Assembly (NCBI RefSeq): GCF_004795015.1
Contig: NZ_SSBI01000002.1
Span: 124,001 to 188,000 of the forward strand
Reading direction: 5' to 3'
Origin: Streptomyces sp. A1277
GTDB lineage: Bacteria > Actinomycetota > Actinomycetes > Streptomycetales > Streptomycetaceae
DNA length: 64,000 bases
Part shown: in pieces, positions 46,720-56,529 of the stretch
Layout: each line of letters begins with the position of its first letter
Numbering within the stretch: the stretch's first letter is position 1
Position numbers and translations under genes: made by a program
Notes under the pieces: model-generated
The model's input: the letters and a program-made list of their open reading frames with translations, nothing else
The model's database searches: none
Told to the model about the DNA's origin: nothing

Positions 46720-47944
46720 CCGAATGGCGGCCCGAACTGGCACCGACAGACCCTCGGGCGGTTGGCTTGTCGCAGCGCGCACACCTCCGCCGGACGGGTG
46801 GTGCCCCACGACGCGCTCCCCCACCAGTGACGGCGAGCAGCTTCTGCACGGCTTCCTGGCTCAGGTGCACGCCACCGCGCCGACCAATCTGCCCGTGCTG
46901 GTCAACGGGTACGCCGCGCTGCTGGGGCTGCGGCGGGTCGTGGTCTACCTCGTCGACCTCCAGCAGCAACGCCTGACTCCGCTCCCCGGCACTGCGCATC
47001 GAGACCACCGACACCGACACGCTCATCGCATGGCTTCCGCTCGTGGACGGGGTGGAGCGGCTGGGCGTCATCGGTGTCCAGATGGAAGCGCTGGACAAGA
47101 CGCGGCTGGAGCGGTGCAACAGTCTCGCGTCCATCCTCGCGATGGCCATCACGTCGAAACGCGCGTTCAGTGACCGCTTCGTGCAGCGGGCCCGCACCGA
47201 GGCCATGACGCTGCCCGCGGAAATGCTGCGGGCCCTTACCGCCGCGTGCGGCGGGCGAGGACCGCGCGCTGTCCACGGCGGTTCTGGAACCGGCCTACGA
47301 GCTCGGCGGGGACGCCTTCGACCACTCGCTGACGGAGTCCACGCTGCACGCCGTGATCCTCGACGCGATGGGCCACAATCTCGCCTCGGGGATGACCAGC
47401 GCCATCGCCATGGCCGGCTGCCGCAGTGCCCGCCGCAACGGGTCGGGGCTGCGGGAGCTCGTCAAGACCGTCGACGACGTCCTGTCCGAGTGGCTGCCCG
47501 ACCAGTTCCGCACCGGCATCGCGCTGCAACTGGACGTGTCCAGCGGAATCCTGAGCTGGGTCAACTGCGGCCACCCGCCGCCCCTGCTGATCCGGGACCA
47601 GCGCGTACTGGACAACGCCCTCGACCGCCCCAGCGAACCCCCCCATGGGCACCCCCGGCACGATCTCCCGGACGGAGCGGGTCGTGCACGAGGTGCCCTT
47701 GCAGCCGGGCGACCGCATCCTGCTCTACACGGACGGTGTGACCGAGGCCCGCATGGCGGACGGCATCCAGTTCGGGCCGAACCGCTTCACGGCCTCCGTC
47801 ATCCGGGCCACCGCTGCCGGAGAGCCCGCCTCGGAAGCCCTCCGGCAGCTCATCCACACCATCCGGGAGTCCCAGCACGACAGGCTGAGCGACGACGCCA
47901 CCATCCTGATGCTGGAACGACGTCAGACTCCCCCGGCCGGTTAG
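46720..47944 (+). pseudogene. RsbU/SpoIIE-like PP2C phosphatase gene with three frame breaks
   Basis: The parts in order are: sensor-like region QLLHGFLAQVHATAPTNLPV and LLGLRRVVVYLVDLQQQRL; after a break near 46990, LIAWLPLVDGVERLGVIGVQ; after an extra G near 47255, LEPAYELGGDAFDHSL and VILDAMGHNLASGMTSA; after an extra C in a seven-C run near 47640, VPLQPGDRILLYTDGVTEA and LSDDATILML. These are the PP2C motifs of phosphatases that dephosphorylate anti-anti-sigma factors (GGD, DAMGH, TDGVTE, DDAT). All active-site motifs survive but in different frames. The start is unclear. Single-base indels in homopolymers could also be sequencing errors. The neighbourhood of a SigB-type sigma gene suggests its former partner pathway. 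Confidence 0.8.
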
Positions 47945-47947
47945 CGC

Positions 47948-49996
47948 TCAGACTCCGCAGCGCGGCACGCTCTCGTTCCAGGTGCGGGAGAAGACCCGGC
48001 GGCCGTTCTCGTAACCGTCCAGGGTGGCGTCCACGTGGAAGGCGGTGTCGTCCGAGGTCAGGATGGTGCGGGTCTCCACGCGTACGTCCCAGTCCGGGCG
48101 CCGGAACCGCATGGTCCAGGCGGACTCGCCGCGCACCGACCCGAAGTCGTCCGCGACGGACGTGTACTTCTCGCAGGCGCGCAGCCCCACCTCGATGCCG
48201 TTCTCCTCGAACCGCTGGAGTCCCCGGTCCTTCACGATGTCGAGCGCGGAGTGGTAGTCGACGAGGTTCCTCGACACGGTCCACGCCTGTTCGGGTTCGG
48301 TCAGCTGGGTGACCTCGGGGGGCTCGCACCCCTCGGGCTCACCGAAGGGCACCCGCGGCATCTCGTCGGGGGCCTCGGCCGGGCGGATCGGCAGCGTGAG
48401 GCCGCTGCCGCTCTCGTGGACGCTCAAGCAGGCCGGTGCGGCGACCGGCCAGACCAGCGGCCAGTACGAGGTGGAGAGCGACAGGCGGATGCGGTGGCCC
48501 GCCGGGAAGACCTGGGCGACGCCGTTGAGGGGGACCCGGACGCGGTACTTCTCGCCGGGCTCCAGCGGCTCGGGCCGGCCGGTGCCCGAGCGGTGGGCGA
48601 GGTTGAGCACCCCGTAGGTGACCCGGGTGGCGCGGCCGTCGGGCGCCACGTCGGACAGCCGCACGGCGACCTGGGCGGACTCCCTGGACGCGGACACCAG
48701 CAGGTCCACGGAGGGCGCGCCGAGGATCTCCACGCGGTCCGCGAGCGGCTCGGTCTCGAAGACGAGCGAACCGCCGTCCTCCTCCCGCTGGTCGTAGGGC
48801 AGGTCCGGCGGGGCGTTGTACGACGCCCACTTCCCGGCGAACTGCCCGACGGACAGGGGCGACTGGACGGTGTGGACGCGTTCCGCCGCCTGCCCTCCCC
48901 CGGCTTCCGCCTGCTCGCCGGCGCCGCACACGATGCGGTGGTCCCGCAGCGGATGGACCACCTCATCGATGTGCGGGGACGGCCAGCTCGGCTCCCCGAC
49001 CCAGCGGCCGGGGCGTTCCTGGTACGAGGTGGAGGGCGGCACGCTCTCCTGCATCCATGCCTGGATCATGGGCCCTTCCATGACGCCGTTCTCGACGCCC
49101 TTGAGCCAGTGGTCCCACCAGCGGACGACCTCCTGGAGGTAGCCGATGGCCGGTCCCGGCTCGCCGAGGTGGGGCAGTTTGTGCGACCAGGGCCCGATCA
49201 GGCCCTTGCGCGGTACGTCGACGCGGCTCAGGAGGCGGGTGACGGCGTTGGAGTACCCGTCGGCCCAGCCGCTTGAGGCGAGCACGGGACAGCGCAGCGC
49301 CCCGTAGTCCTCACTGAGCGAGGCGTGGCGCCAGTAGTCGTCGCGTTCCTGGTGGCGCAGCCACTCGAGGACCCAGGGGCGCGCGGAGTCCAGCCGTTCG
49401 TGCCACATGCCGCGCCAGCTCTCGCCGACGGCGGCCGGGTCGGGCGGGCAGGTGGAGTAGGCGAACATGGTGCCCGCCTCGGCCAGGTTGTCGGAGAGCA
49501 TGGCGCCGCCGACGTAGTGCATGTCGTCGGCGTACCGGTCGTCGGTGAAGGACGCGATGACGATGGCGCCGAGGCTCGGGGGCCGGCGGGCGGCGACCTG
49601 GAGGGCGGCGAAGCCTCCCCAGGAGATGCCCATCATTCCGGTGGTGCCGTCGCACCAGGGCTGCGCGGCGAGCCAGGCGAGCACCTCCTCGGCGTCACGC
49701 TGTTCCTGTTCCAGGTACTCGTCCAGCAGGACGCCCTCGGATTCGCCGGTCCCCCGCAGGTCTACGCGCGCGCAGGCGTAGCCGTGGCCTGCGATGTAGG
49801 GGTGGTGGATGGCGTCGCGGGTGGAGGTCAGGTCGTTCTTCCGGTAGGGAACGGCCTCCAGGATCGCGGGGACCGGTTGCCGGTCGGATGTGGTGGGCCG
49901 CCAGATCCTCGCCGACAGCCGGACCCCGTCCGACATGGTGATGGTGACGTGGTCCTCTTGCTGCACCGCGTACGGCAGTCGGTCGACGTGTCGCAT
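47948..49996 (-). CDS. CocE/NonD family hydrolase (S15-like)
   Basis: 682 aa. The N-terminal alpha/beta hydrolase shows SDGVRLSARIWRP, ILEAVPYRKND, ARVDLRGTGESEG and the nucleophile elbow GISWGG (Ser, about residue 126). The acid lies in SSGWADGYSNAV and the His in GPWSHKLPH. The C-terminal X-Pro dipeptidyl-peptidase jelly-roll domain follows (RRIRLSLSTSYWPLVWP-like segment, here HRIRLSLSTSYWPLVWP). There is no signal peptide, so it is cytoplasmic. Family members cleave esters or amides, from cocaine to peptides. It starts 37 bases after the ATP-grasp gene stop and is surely co-transcribed with it, so it may act on the amide product or precursor of that ligase. Confidence 0.9.
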   Translation of the reverse strand: MRHVDRLPYAVQQEDHVTITMSDGVRLSARIWRPTTSDRQPVPAILEAVPYRKNDLTSTRDAIHHPYIAGHGYACARVDLRGTGESEGVLLDEYLEQEQRDAEEVLAWLAAQPWCDGTTGMMGISWGGFAALQVAARRPPSLGAIVIASFTDDRYADDMHYVGGAMLSDNLAEAGTMFAYSTCPPDPAAVGESWRGMWHERLDSARPWVLEWLRHQERDDYWRHASLSEDYGALRCPVLASSGWADGYSNAVTRLLSRVDVPRKGLIGPWSHKLPHLGEPGPAIGYLQEVVRWWDHWLKGVENGVMEGPMIQAWMQESVPPSTSYQERPGRWVGEPSWPSPHIDEVVHPLRDHRIVCGAGEQAEAGGGQAAERVHTVQSPLSVGQFAGKWASYNAPPDLPYDQREEDGGSLVFETEPLADRVEILGAPSVDLLVSASRESAQVAVRLSDVAPDGRATRVTYGVLNLAHRSGTGRPEPLEPGEKYRVRVPLNGVAQVFPAGHRIRLSLSTSYWPLVWPVAAPACLSVHESGSGLTLPIRPAEAPDEMPRVPFGEPEGCEPPEVTQLTEPEQAWTVSRNLVDYHSALDIVKDRGLQRFEENGIEVGLRACEKYTSVADDFGSVRGESAWTMRFRRPDWDVRVETRTILTSDDTAFHVDATLDGYENGRRVFSRTWNESVPRCGV

Positions 49997-50032
49997 ACCT
50001 GTGCTCTGCTCCTTTCTGCTTGCCGGCCCTGT

Positions 50033-51346
50033 TCACGACGACTTGACGTCGCGGCCGCCCGGTGCGGTCTCGTCGAAGGTGAGGCCCAGGGCGGCGACGC
50101 ACTGGTCGTACTTGCGCCGCAGTCCTTCCTCGTCGTCCGCTCCGGTGAAGATGTGGGCGATCTCGTAGCTGTAGCTGTCCTGCCCGGGGACGGTGGAGAG
50201 CTTCTGCCCCTCGGACGGCACGACGTCGATGCGTACGCCCGGTATGTCGCGTTCGATGGCCGCGATCCTCTCAGGGGTGGGCACCTCGTGCACGGTTCCC
50301 TCGCCGAACCAGCGGTAGTACCACTTGGCGGCCAGGCGGTAGGGGCCCTTCCCGCTGGGTGTCACGGGGTCCTCGCCCAGTGCGAGGCGGATCATCCGGT
50401 GATGGTTGGGGACGCCGTCGACGTAGTGGAACAGCTCCGCGTGGGACTGGGAGTGCCGGGGGTTGATCTCCAGCAGACTGATCTTTTCGGTCTGCGGGTC
50501 GTAGAAGTACTCGATGCTGAAGGTCGCCGCGTCCATGCCGATCTGCCGGATGGTCCGCTCGCTCACCTCGTGCAGCTGGTGGATCACGGAGGGCGGCAGG
50601 GTGCTCGGGTACTGGTGGCGCAGGAAGGAGGACGAGCCGGGGTAGTTGATCGAGTCGAGCACCCCGTAGACCGTGACGTCGCCGTTGTTCGCGTAGCCCT
50701 CCACGGCGACCTGGATGCCGGTCATGGCTTCCTCGGCGAGACAGACCTGTCCGCCCACGCCCTCCATCTCGGGGGGCAGGTCGAGCAGATCGAGCACCGC
50801 GTCGAAGGGCCTGCCGACCCGGCCGATGCCCTCTCGGATCGTGTCGACGGCGGTACGGAACTCCGCCATGTCCTTGACGCCGTACGCGAGCTCGGAGGAG
50901 TAGGCGAGGGCCGGCTTGAGCCACATGGGAAAGCTCACCCCTTCGGGCGGCTGCGGGTCGGCGCTGCCGAGGTCCACCCGGCCGAAGGGGGGGTAGGCGT
51001 CGATGACCTTCTGCTGTTCCAGCCGGCTCCAGTACTTGTGCTCGCACTTGACGACGGATTCGAGGCTGGTGGTGCGGGTGCCGTACTCGCTGCCGAGCAT
51101 CGGGACGAGCGTGCTGACGGGGAAGTCCCAGTAGCCGACGATCGCGTCGATGCTGCCCTCGTGTGCGTCGAGGATCGCGCGGGCCCGGCCCATCAGGTCG
51201 GAGACCGACACCTCACCCCCTTGCAGCTCCTCGATGGTCAGCAGGGGGTGGAAGCGGTAGGTGTCGGCGTCCGGCACGGCGTTCAGTGTCGGCAGGTTCG
51301 CCTCGTCGAGACCGAGTACGAAGATGTTCTTGGGCTGTGGGGACAC
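50033..51346 (-). CDS. ATP-grasp domain enzyme
   Basis: 437 aa. Begins KNIFVLGLDEANLPTLNAV, a pre-ATP-grasp Rossmann-like segment. The central part carries MWLKPALAYSSELAYGVKD (ATP-binding Lys) and EEAMTGIQVAVEGYA. The Mg-binding motif is EINPRHSQSHAEL (about residue 310). This resembles the carboxylate-amine ligase branch (carnosine-synthase and peptide-ligase-like enzymes), which join an acid and an amine through an acyl-phosphate. The C-terminal 80 residues are unassigned. GTG at 51346 follows AAAGGA. It is the first gene of a two-gene operon with the CocE/NonD hydrolase. The substrate is unknown and I know of no described pathway with this pair. Confidence 0.85.
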   Translation of the reverse strand: MSPQPKNIFVLGLDEANLPTLNAVPDADTYRFHPLLTIEELQGGEVSVSDLMGRARAILDAHEGSIDAIVGYWDFPVSTLVPMLGSEYGTRTTSLESVVKCEHKYWSRLEQQKVIDAYPPFGRVDLGSADPQPPEGVSFPMWLKPALAYSSELAYGVKDMAEFRTAVDTIREGIGRVGRPFDAVLDLLDLPPEMEGVGGQVCLAEEAMTGIQVAVEGYANNGDVTVYGVLDSINYPGSSSFLRHQYPSTLPPSVIHQLHEVSERTIRQIGMDAATFSIEYFYDPQTEKISLLEINPRHSQSHAELFHYVDGVPNHHRMIRLALGEDPVTPSGKGPYRLAAKWYYRWFGEGTVHEVPTPERIAAIERDIPGVRIDVVPSEGQKLSTVPGQDSYSYEIAHIFTGADDEEGLRRKYDQCVAALGLTFDETAPGGRDVKSS

Positions 51347-51452
51347 GCGTCGTCCTTTCGTGGGGTCCACCGCGCGTACCCTCCATCGGCCGGATCAATG
51401 GCGGCGGCCCGCCCCGACGCCTTGGCACCTGCGAACGTGAGGGGCGTGTCCG

Positions 51453-51479
51453 CCTCACATTCCCAGGTGCTGTTCCGTC
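51453..51479 (+). promoter_or_regulatory. Candidate ECF41-type promoter
   Basis: CCTCACA, 16 bases, then CGTC, 50 bases upstream of the ECF sigma gene. It matches five of seven bases of the TGTCACA...CGTC promoter known for ECF41 sigma factors, which usually autoregulate. Confidence 0.45.
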
Positions 51480-51529
51480 GAACCACCGGTAGCTGACATG
51501 GACTACGGGAACCAGGGACGGTCACGATC

Positions 51530-52531
51530 ATGAGCACACCATCCGAGCCGGGCGACGAGCGGTCCGAGGCGCGGTCGGATCCGAGCCTGAGCGCGGTCAT
51601 CGGCGAGCGCCGCCAGCTGATCAACCTCGCCTACCGGCTGCTGGGCTCGCTGGCCGAGGCGGAGGACGCCGTGCAGGAGGCATACGCCCGCTGGTACGCG
51701 ATGTCACGGAGTCAGCAGGAGGCCATCGAGTCCCCCGGGGCCTGGCTGACGACGGTGGCCAGCCGCGTATGCCTGGACGTGCTCGGTTCGGCGCGGGTCA
51801 GGCGCGAGCGCTACGTCGGCGAGTGGATACCCGAGCCGCTGCCCGACCGTACCGAGTGGATCGGCGGGCGCGCCGCGGGCGCCGGGGACGCACCGGCGGA
51901 CCCCGCGGACCGGGTCACCCTGGACGAGTCCGTGAACATGGCGTTCCTCGTCGTGCTGGAGTCGATGACACCGGCCGAGCGGGTGGCGTTCATCCTGCAC
52001 GATGTCTTCCGCTACCCCTTCGCCGAGGTCGCCGGCATCATCGGCCGGAGCGCCCCGGCCTGCCGGCAGCTGGCCTCTTCGGCCCGCCGGCGCCTTCGCG
52101 ACGCGCGGGCCGAAACGGGTCCCTCGGCGGAGCAGGCCGGTCTGGTGCGGGACTTCAAGGAGGCGTGGGAGGTCAAGGACATCGAGGCCCTGGTCGGCCT
52201 GCTCGACCCGGAGGCCGCGATGATCACCGACGGCGGCGGCCTGGCCGGGGCGGCCCTGCGCCCGGTGGAGGGCGGCGAGCGCGTCGCCCAGTACCTGGTC
52301 CACTTCGCGGAGAAGGTTCCCGGGCTGGTGCTCCTGGAGCGGACGGTCAACGGCCGGCCCGGTCTGGTCGCCCAGCACGCGGGCACCACCGTCACCGTGG
52401 CCGCGTTCGGTCTCACTGGGGACCGTGTGCACCGGATCTGGGCGGTCCGCAACCCGGAGAAGCTCCGGCCCTGGCCCGGGAACGGCCCCGGCGCCGGCGC
52501 CGGCGGAACCTCTCAGTCGTGGGGCGGATAG
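51530..52531 (+). CDS. ECF41-type sigma factor with C-terminal SnoaL-like domain
   Basis: 333 aa. Sigma region 2: RRQLINLAYRLLGSLAEAED and AVQEAYARWYAM with PGAWLTTVASRVCLDVL. Region 4: SMTPAERVAFILHDVFRYPF and VAGIIGRSAPACRQLASSAR. The C-terminus (about 200-315) is a SnoaL-like domain beginning LVRDFKEAWEVKDIEALVGL and containing the DGGG motif (ITDGGGLAGAALRP) that marks ECF41 factors, whose extension controls the sigma itself instead of a separate anti-sigma factor. The usual ECF41 partner (a carboxymuconolactone decarboxylase, oxidoreductase or epimerase gene) is not adjacent; the neighbour is a convergent DUF488 gene whose end overlaps this one by 19 bases. Confidence 0.9.
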   Translation: MSTPSEPGDERSEARSDPSLSAVIGERRQLINLAYRLLGSLAEAEDAVQEAYARWYAMSRSQQEAIESPGAWLTTVASRVCLDVLGSARVRRERYVGEWIPEPLPDRTEWIGGRAAGAGDAPADPADRVTLDESVNMAFLVVLESMTPAERVAFILHDVFRYPFAEVAGIIGRSAPACRQLASSARRRLRDARAETGPSAEQAGLVRDFKEAWEVKDIEALVGLLDPEAAMITDGGGLAGAALRPVEGGERVAQYLVHFAEKVPGLVLLERTVNGRPGLVAQHAGTTVTVAAFGLTGDRVHRIWAVRNPEKLRPWPGNGPGAGAGGTSQSWGG

Positions 52532-53040
52532 GTCGGAAGGCCGTCGCGGACCCGCGCGTCCTTGTTCAGGACCGCGGGCCGTGTAGACGTGGGCGACAGG
52601 ATGTCGACCACCTCCGCGCCCGCGACGATCAGCGCGTCGGTGATCAGCCTGCGGTGGCAGCGCCACGGCACGGCCTCGCTGCACATGATCGCCGGCCTTT
52701 CGTGCTCGGCGAGCTCCAGCAATGCGTCGAGACCTTCCCGGAATGCGTCCGTCGCCATGTAGTCGGCGTAATCGCGGAAGGCTTTGACCCGCCAGGCGCC
52801 ATTCACGCTCGGCACCCCCTTCGGGGTGTGGCGCCGGCCGCCGAGCTTCGGCATCCACCGATAGCCGATGTCGGGTGGAAGGGAATCGATGATTTCCTGC
52901 TGGTTCCATTGCGGGAGCCTTCTCGATGACGGGTAGGAACGCACGTCGGCCAGGCAGGTGACGTCGTTCGCGCGCAGAAGCTCCAGCATCTCGTCGAACT
53001 CGCGGGTCGAATGCCCGATCGTGCAGATCCGGTTCACCAC
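52513..53040 (-). CDS. DUF488 family protein
   Basis: 175 aa. Typical DUF488 sequence: ICTIGHSTREFDEMLELLRA, LADVRSYPSSRRLPQWN, KLGGRRHTPKGVPS and ERPAIMCSEAVPWRCHRRLI. The conserved C-x-E-x-x-P-x-x-CHR motif and the DVRS motif suggest an enzymatic or metal-binding function, still unknown. Normal length. The end overlaps the convergent ECF sigma gene by 19 bases, so their mRNAs are complementary at the 3' ends. The next gene upstream on this strand, DUF2945, is 30 bases away, so the two are probably one transcript. Confidence 0.87.
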   Translation of the reverse strand: MVNRICTIGHSTREFDEMLELLRANDVTCLADVRSYPSSRRLPQWNQQEIIDSLPPDIGYRWMPKLGGRRHTPKGVPSVNGAWRVKAFRDYADYMATDAFREGLDALLELAEHERPAIMCSEAVPWRCHRRLITDALIVAGAEVVDILSPTSTRPAVLNKDARVRDGLPTYPPHD

Positions 53041-53070
53041 GCCACCTCGCCCAGGTCACCGCCCGCCCGG

Positions 53071-53277
53071 TCAGGTCTTCTTCAGCGCACTGCCCTTGTG
53101 CATGGCGGTGTGATCGGTCTTGTCGCTCTTGATCTCGTACTGCGGTTCTTCCGGGCTGGCGCGCCGGGTGCGCCCCTTGAATTCGACGTCGCGGGTGTGC
53201 TTCCTGGTGATGACGCCTTCGACGTGTCCGGCTTCGGAGTTCCATCGCACATGGTCCCCGACTGCGAAATCCTTCAT
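53071..53277 (-). CDS. DUF2945 (hypervirulence-associated TUDOR-like) protein
   Basis: 68 aa. Complete DUF2945 domain: FAVGDHVRWNSEAGHVEGVI, then YEIKSDKTDHTAMHKGSALK. A small SH3/Tudor-like barrel of unknown function, common in bacteria as a single-domain protein. It is probably co-transcribed with the downstream DUF488 gene. ATG at 53277 has AAAGGGAG upstream. Confidence 0.88.
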   Translation of the reverse strand: MKDFAVGDHVRWNSEAGHVEGVITRKHTRDVEFKGRTRRASPEEPQYEIKSDKTDHTAMHKGSALKKT

Positions 53278-53431
53278 GGTCCGGCTCCCTTTCTCTTCTC
53301 ATCTCTTCTCGTCGTGCGCGGGACCGGTTCAAGGCCATGGTCCCATCCGCCCTGGGTACGCTCATTTCGAAGGGCCCGCCACCGGGCGAGCCCCGGAGAA
53401 CGTCGGCCAGGGACGTGGAAGCGGGTCGAGC

Positions 53432-54202
53432 ATGTGCACCGCCGAGGATTACCCCGTACGGGCCGCGGCCCACTCCCACACGCTGGCCGGCCTCGACGGG
53501 GAGCTGATCCGGTGCCGCGCCTGCCCCCGCCTCGTGGAGTGGCGGGAGGAGAGCGCCCTCGCCAAACGTGCCGCGTACCGCGACTGGGAGTACTGGGGGC
53601 GCCCCGTACCCGGTTTCGGGCCTTCCGACGCCTCCTTGATGATCACGGGCCTCGCGCCCGCCGCGCACGGTGCGAACCGGACGGGCCGGATGTTCACCGG
53701 CGACCGGGCCGGCGACCTCCTGTACGCCACGCTGTACGAGCTCGGTCTCGCTTCCCGGCCCACGGTGACGCATGCGGGTGACGGTCTCGAACTGTTCGGG
53801 GTCAGGGTCACCTCGCCCGTGCACTGCGCGCCGCCCGCCAACCGCCCGACTCCCGGCGAGCGGGACACCTGCCGGCCCTGGCTGGCCCGCGAGTTCCAGC
53901 TGCTGCGGCCGACGGTGCGCTCCGTCGTCGTGCTGGGCGGCTTCGGCTGGCAGGCTGCCCTCGCCGCCCTGGAGCAGGCCGGCCGGCAGGTGCCCCGGCC
54001 GCGCCCGGTGTTCGGCCACGGGGTCCGCACGACGCTGGCCCCGGCCGACGGGGCGGGCGACGCGCTGACGGTGTTCGGCTGCTACCACGTGAGCCAGCGC
54101 AACGTCTTCACCGGCCGGCTCACGGCGGCGATGCTCCGGGACGTGCTCGCGGAGGCGGCGGAGAGGGCCGGGCTGCCCGTCGTGCGGCCCGCCCCGAAGT
54201 GA
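53432..54202 (+). CDS. Uracil-DNA glycosylase, family 5 (UDGb)
   Basis: 256 aa DNA-repair enzyme removing uracil (and in this family hypoxanthine and other deaminated bases). The N-terminal CRACPRLVEWRE and the later CAPPANRPTPGERDTC supply the four Cys of the [4Fe-4S] cluster. GLAPAAHGANRTGRMFTGD is the family 5 version of motif A, lacking the usual catalytic Asp/Asn. CYHVSQRNVFTGRL is the second active-site motif. ATG at 53432 precedes the first Cys motif at normal distance. A GGGTAC sequence at 53354 lies upstream but lacks a matching -35, so stress control is only possible. Confidence 0.92.
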   Translation: MCTAEDYPVRAAAHSHTLAGLDGELIRCRACPRLVEWREESALAKRAAYRDWEYWGRPVPGFGPSDASLMITGLAPAAHGANRTGRMFTGDRAGDLLYATLYELGLASRPTVTHAGDGLELFGVRVTSPVHCAPPANRPTPGERDTCRPWLAREFQLLRPTVRSVVVLGGFGWQAALAALEQAGRQVPRPRPVFGHGVRTTLAPADGAGDALTVFGCYHVSQRNVFTGRLTAAMLRDVLAEAAERAGLPVVRPAPK

Positions 54203-54293
54203 GCGGGGACCGCAGGGATGCGGCCGGCCCCCGCCGGGACGATTCCGCGAGATCAACAGGTTCGGGCCGCCGAAAATCGAGCAGCCGTCCGTT

Positions 54294-55040
<747 letters not shown>

Positions 55041-55107
55041 CCAGCGCCGGAGGCGACCGGTCAGGAATCGAGAAGCACGCTCCCCGAGCCGGAAACAGCC
55101 TCGACGC

Positions 55108-55722
55108 ATGATCTCCCTCGCACACATCACCCTTGAGGCCGAGGACCCGGCCGCCGCCCTCCGCTTCTACAGGGCGGCCTTCGCCCTGGACTCCCGGATC
55201 CGGACGCGGGCCACGGAAGAACCGACGACCGGCTTCCGCGGCTACACGCTCTCGCTCACCGTCGCCCAGCCGGCCACCGTGAGAAGTCTCATCGGCGCGG
55301 CGATCGACGCCGGGGCCACGCCGGTGAAGCCCGCCGCCAAGTCCTTCTGGGGCTACGGCGGCGTCGTACGGGCGCCAGACGGCGCACTGTGGAAGGTCGC
55401 GAGCTCGGCGAAGAAGGACAAGGGCCCCGACACCGGGAAGATCGACCAGTTCGTGGTCCTGCTCGGGGTCGAGGACATGGTCGCGAGCAAGCAGTTCTAC
55501 ATCGGCCGCGGCTTCACCGTCGGCAAGAGCTACGGGCGCAAGTACGTCGAGTTCACGACGCCGGCGAGCGCGGTCAAGCTGGCCCTCTACCCGCGCCGCG
55601 CCCTCGCCAAGGACGCCGGTGTGCCGCCGGAGGACACCGGCTCGCACCGGCTCGTCATCGGCGGCGGCAGCGACTCCTTCACCGACCCGGACGGCTTCGC
55701 GTGGGAGACTGCCGCGCAGTAG
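55108..55722 (+). CDS. VOC-family (glyoxalase-like) protein
   Basis: 204 aa with two tandem VOC modules of about 100 residues. The first starts ISLAHITLEAEDPAAALRFY and the second starts IDQFVVLLGVEDMVASKQFY; the end FTDPDGFAWET is the standard module end. The paired beta-alpha-beta-beta-beta units usually form a metal site for lyases, dioxygenases or resistance proteins, but the metal ligands are not obvious here. It lies 67 bases after the lipoprotein gene. Function not predictable. Confidence 0.8.
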   Translation: MISLAHITLEAEDPAAALRFYRAAFALDSRIRTRATEEPTTGFRGYTLSLTVAQPATVRSLIGAAIDAGATPVKPAAKSFWGYGGVVRAPDGALWKVASSAKKDKGPDTGKIDQFVVLLGVEDMVASKQFYIGRGFTVGKSYGRKYVEFTTPASAVKLALYPRRALAKDAGVPPEDTGSHRLVIGGGSDSFTDPDGFAWETAAQ

Positions 55723-55744
55723 ACCACCGGGGGAAGAGGCAGGC

Positions 55745-56248
55745 ATGGCGCTTGTGGTCACGTGCCCGGAGACCGAGGACGCCGAGGCGCTGGGGCGCGT
55801 GCAGTTGGCGGCCTGGCTGGAGACGTACCCCAACGAGGCGGCGGGGATCGACGAGGCGTGGATCCGTGAGCATCGCGGCTCCGCCGCCTCCGCCGAGGGG
55901 ACCGCCCGGTGGCACGAGTTCGTCACGACCGCGCGGCAGCGACCTGATCTGCTGTTCTGCCGGGTCGTGCGCTCGGGCGCGCAGATCGTCGGATTCCTCT
56001 GCGGCCGCCGGGACGAGGTGGTCGGCCTCGCGCCGATGTGTCCGCTGAACGAGGCGCGGGGCGCGGGGCCGACGGCCTGCTGACGCGTGAGTTCCTGGCC
56101 TGGGCGGGGGACATGCCCCTGCATCTGTGGGTCACCGAGTACAACGTGCGCGCGGTCCGCTTCTACGAGCGCCACGGGTTCCGGGTCGCGGGCAAGCGGG
56201 ACCCGTGGCGCGGCCGGCTGCCGAACGTACGCATCGGTCCCCGGCGGA
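55745..56248 (+). pseudogene. GNAT acetyltransferase gene with a one-base deletion
   Basis: The first frame gives MALVVTCPETEDAEALGRVQ, LAAWLETYPNEAAGIDEAW and LLFCRVVRSGAQIVGFLCG, then stops at about 56082. The second frame supplies the missing end: LLTREFLAWAGDMPLHLWVT and NVRAVRFYERHGFRVAGK. The break is at a G run near 56070 where one base appears lost. The acetyl-CoA loop lies at the junction. There is no stop in the second frame until the end of the next gene at 58701, so the tail reads in frame towards the TerD-domain gene. It is either a genuine pseudogene or a sequencing error in an otherwise complete gene. Confidence 0.75.
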
Positions 56249-56529
56249 CGGGGCCGGCGTCCGCGACGGCTGACCGGCGTCGGCGCGGCTGTACGGACGG
56301 CGCCTCGACCGCCCGTCCGCCGGCGCTCCGGTCGGCGGGGCCGTCGTCGACCCGGCGCACGGGCCCGGCAGGGCCGGCCCCGCGTCCTCGTTCCACCCCG
56401 GCCGCCCCGGGCCGCGGCGGACAGAACACCCCACGCGATCCTCCCCTTCCACGTGGGATCGTCCCGGTGCCCGGGTGCGGCCCGGAAACTCGCATGCCTC
56501 GCCCCGTGCGGTTCTGGGATCATGCCCGG

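Noticed and set aside
49325..51496. Plus-strand frame of 723 codons opposite the hydrolase/ATP-grasp operon
   Set aside because: No domains; the minus strand has GISWGG and EINPR motifs in complete proteins.
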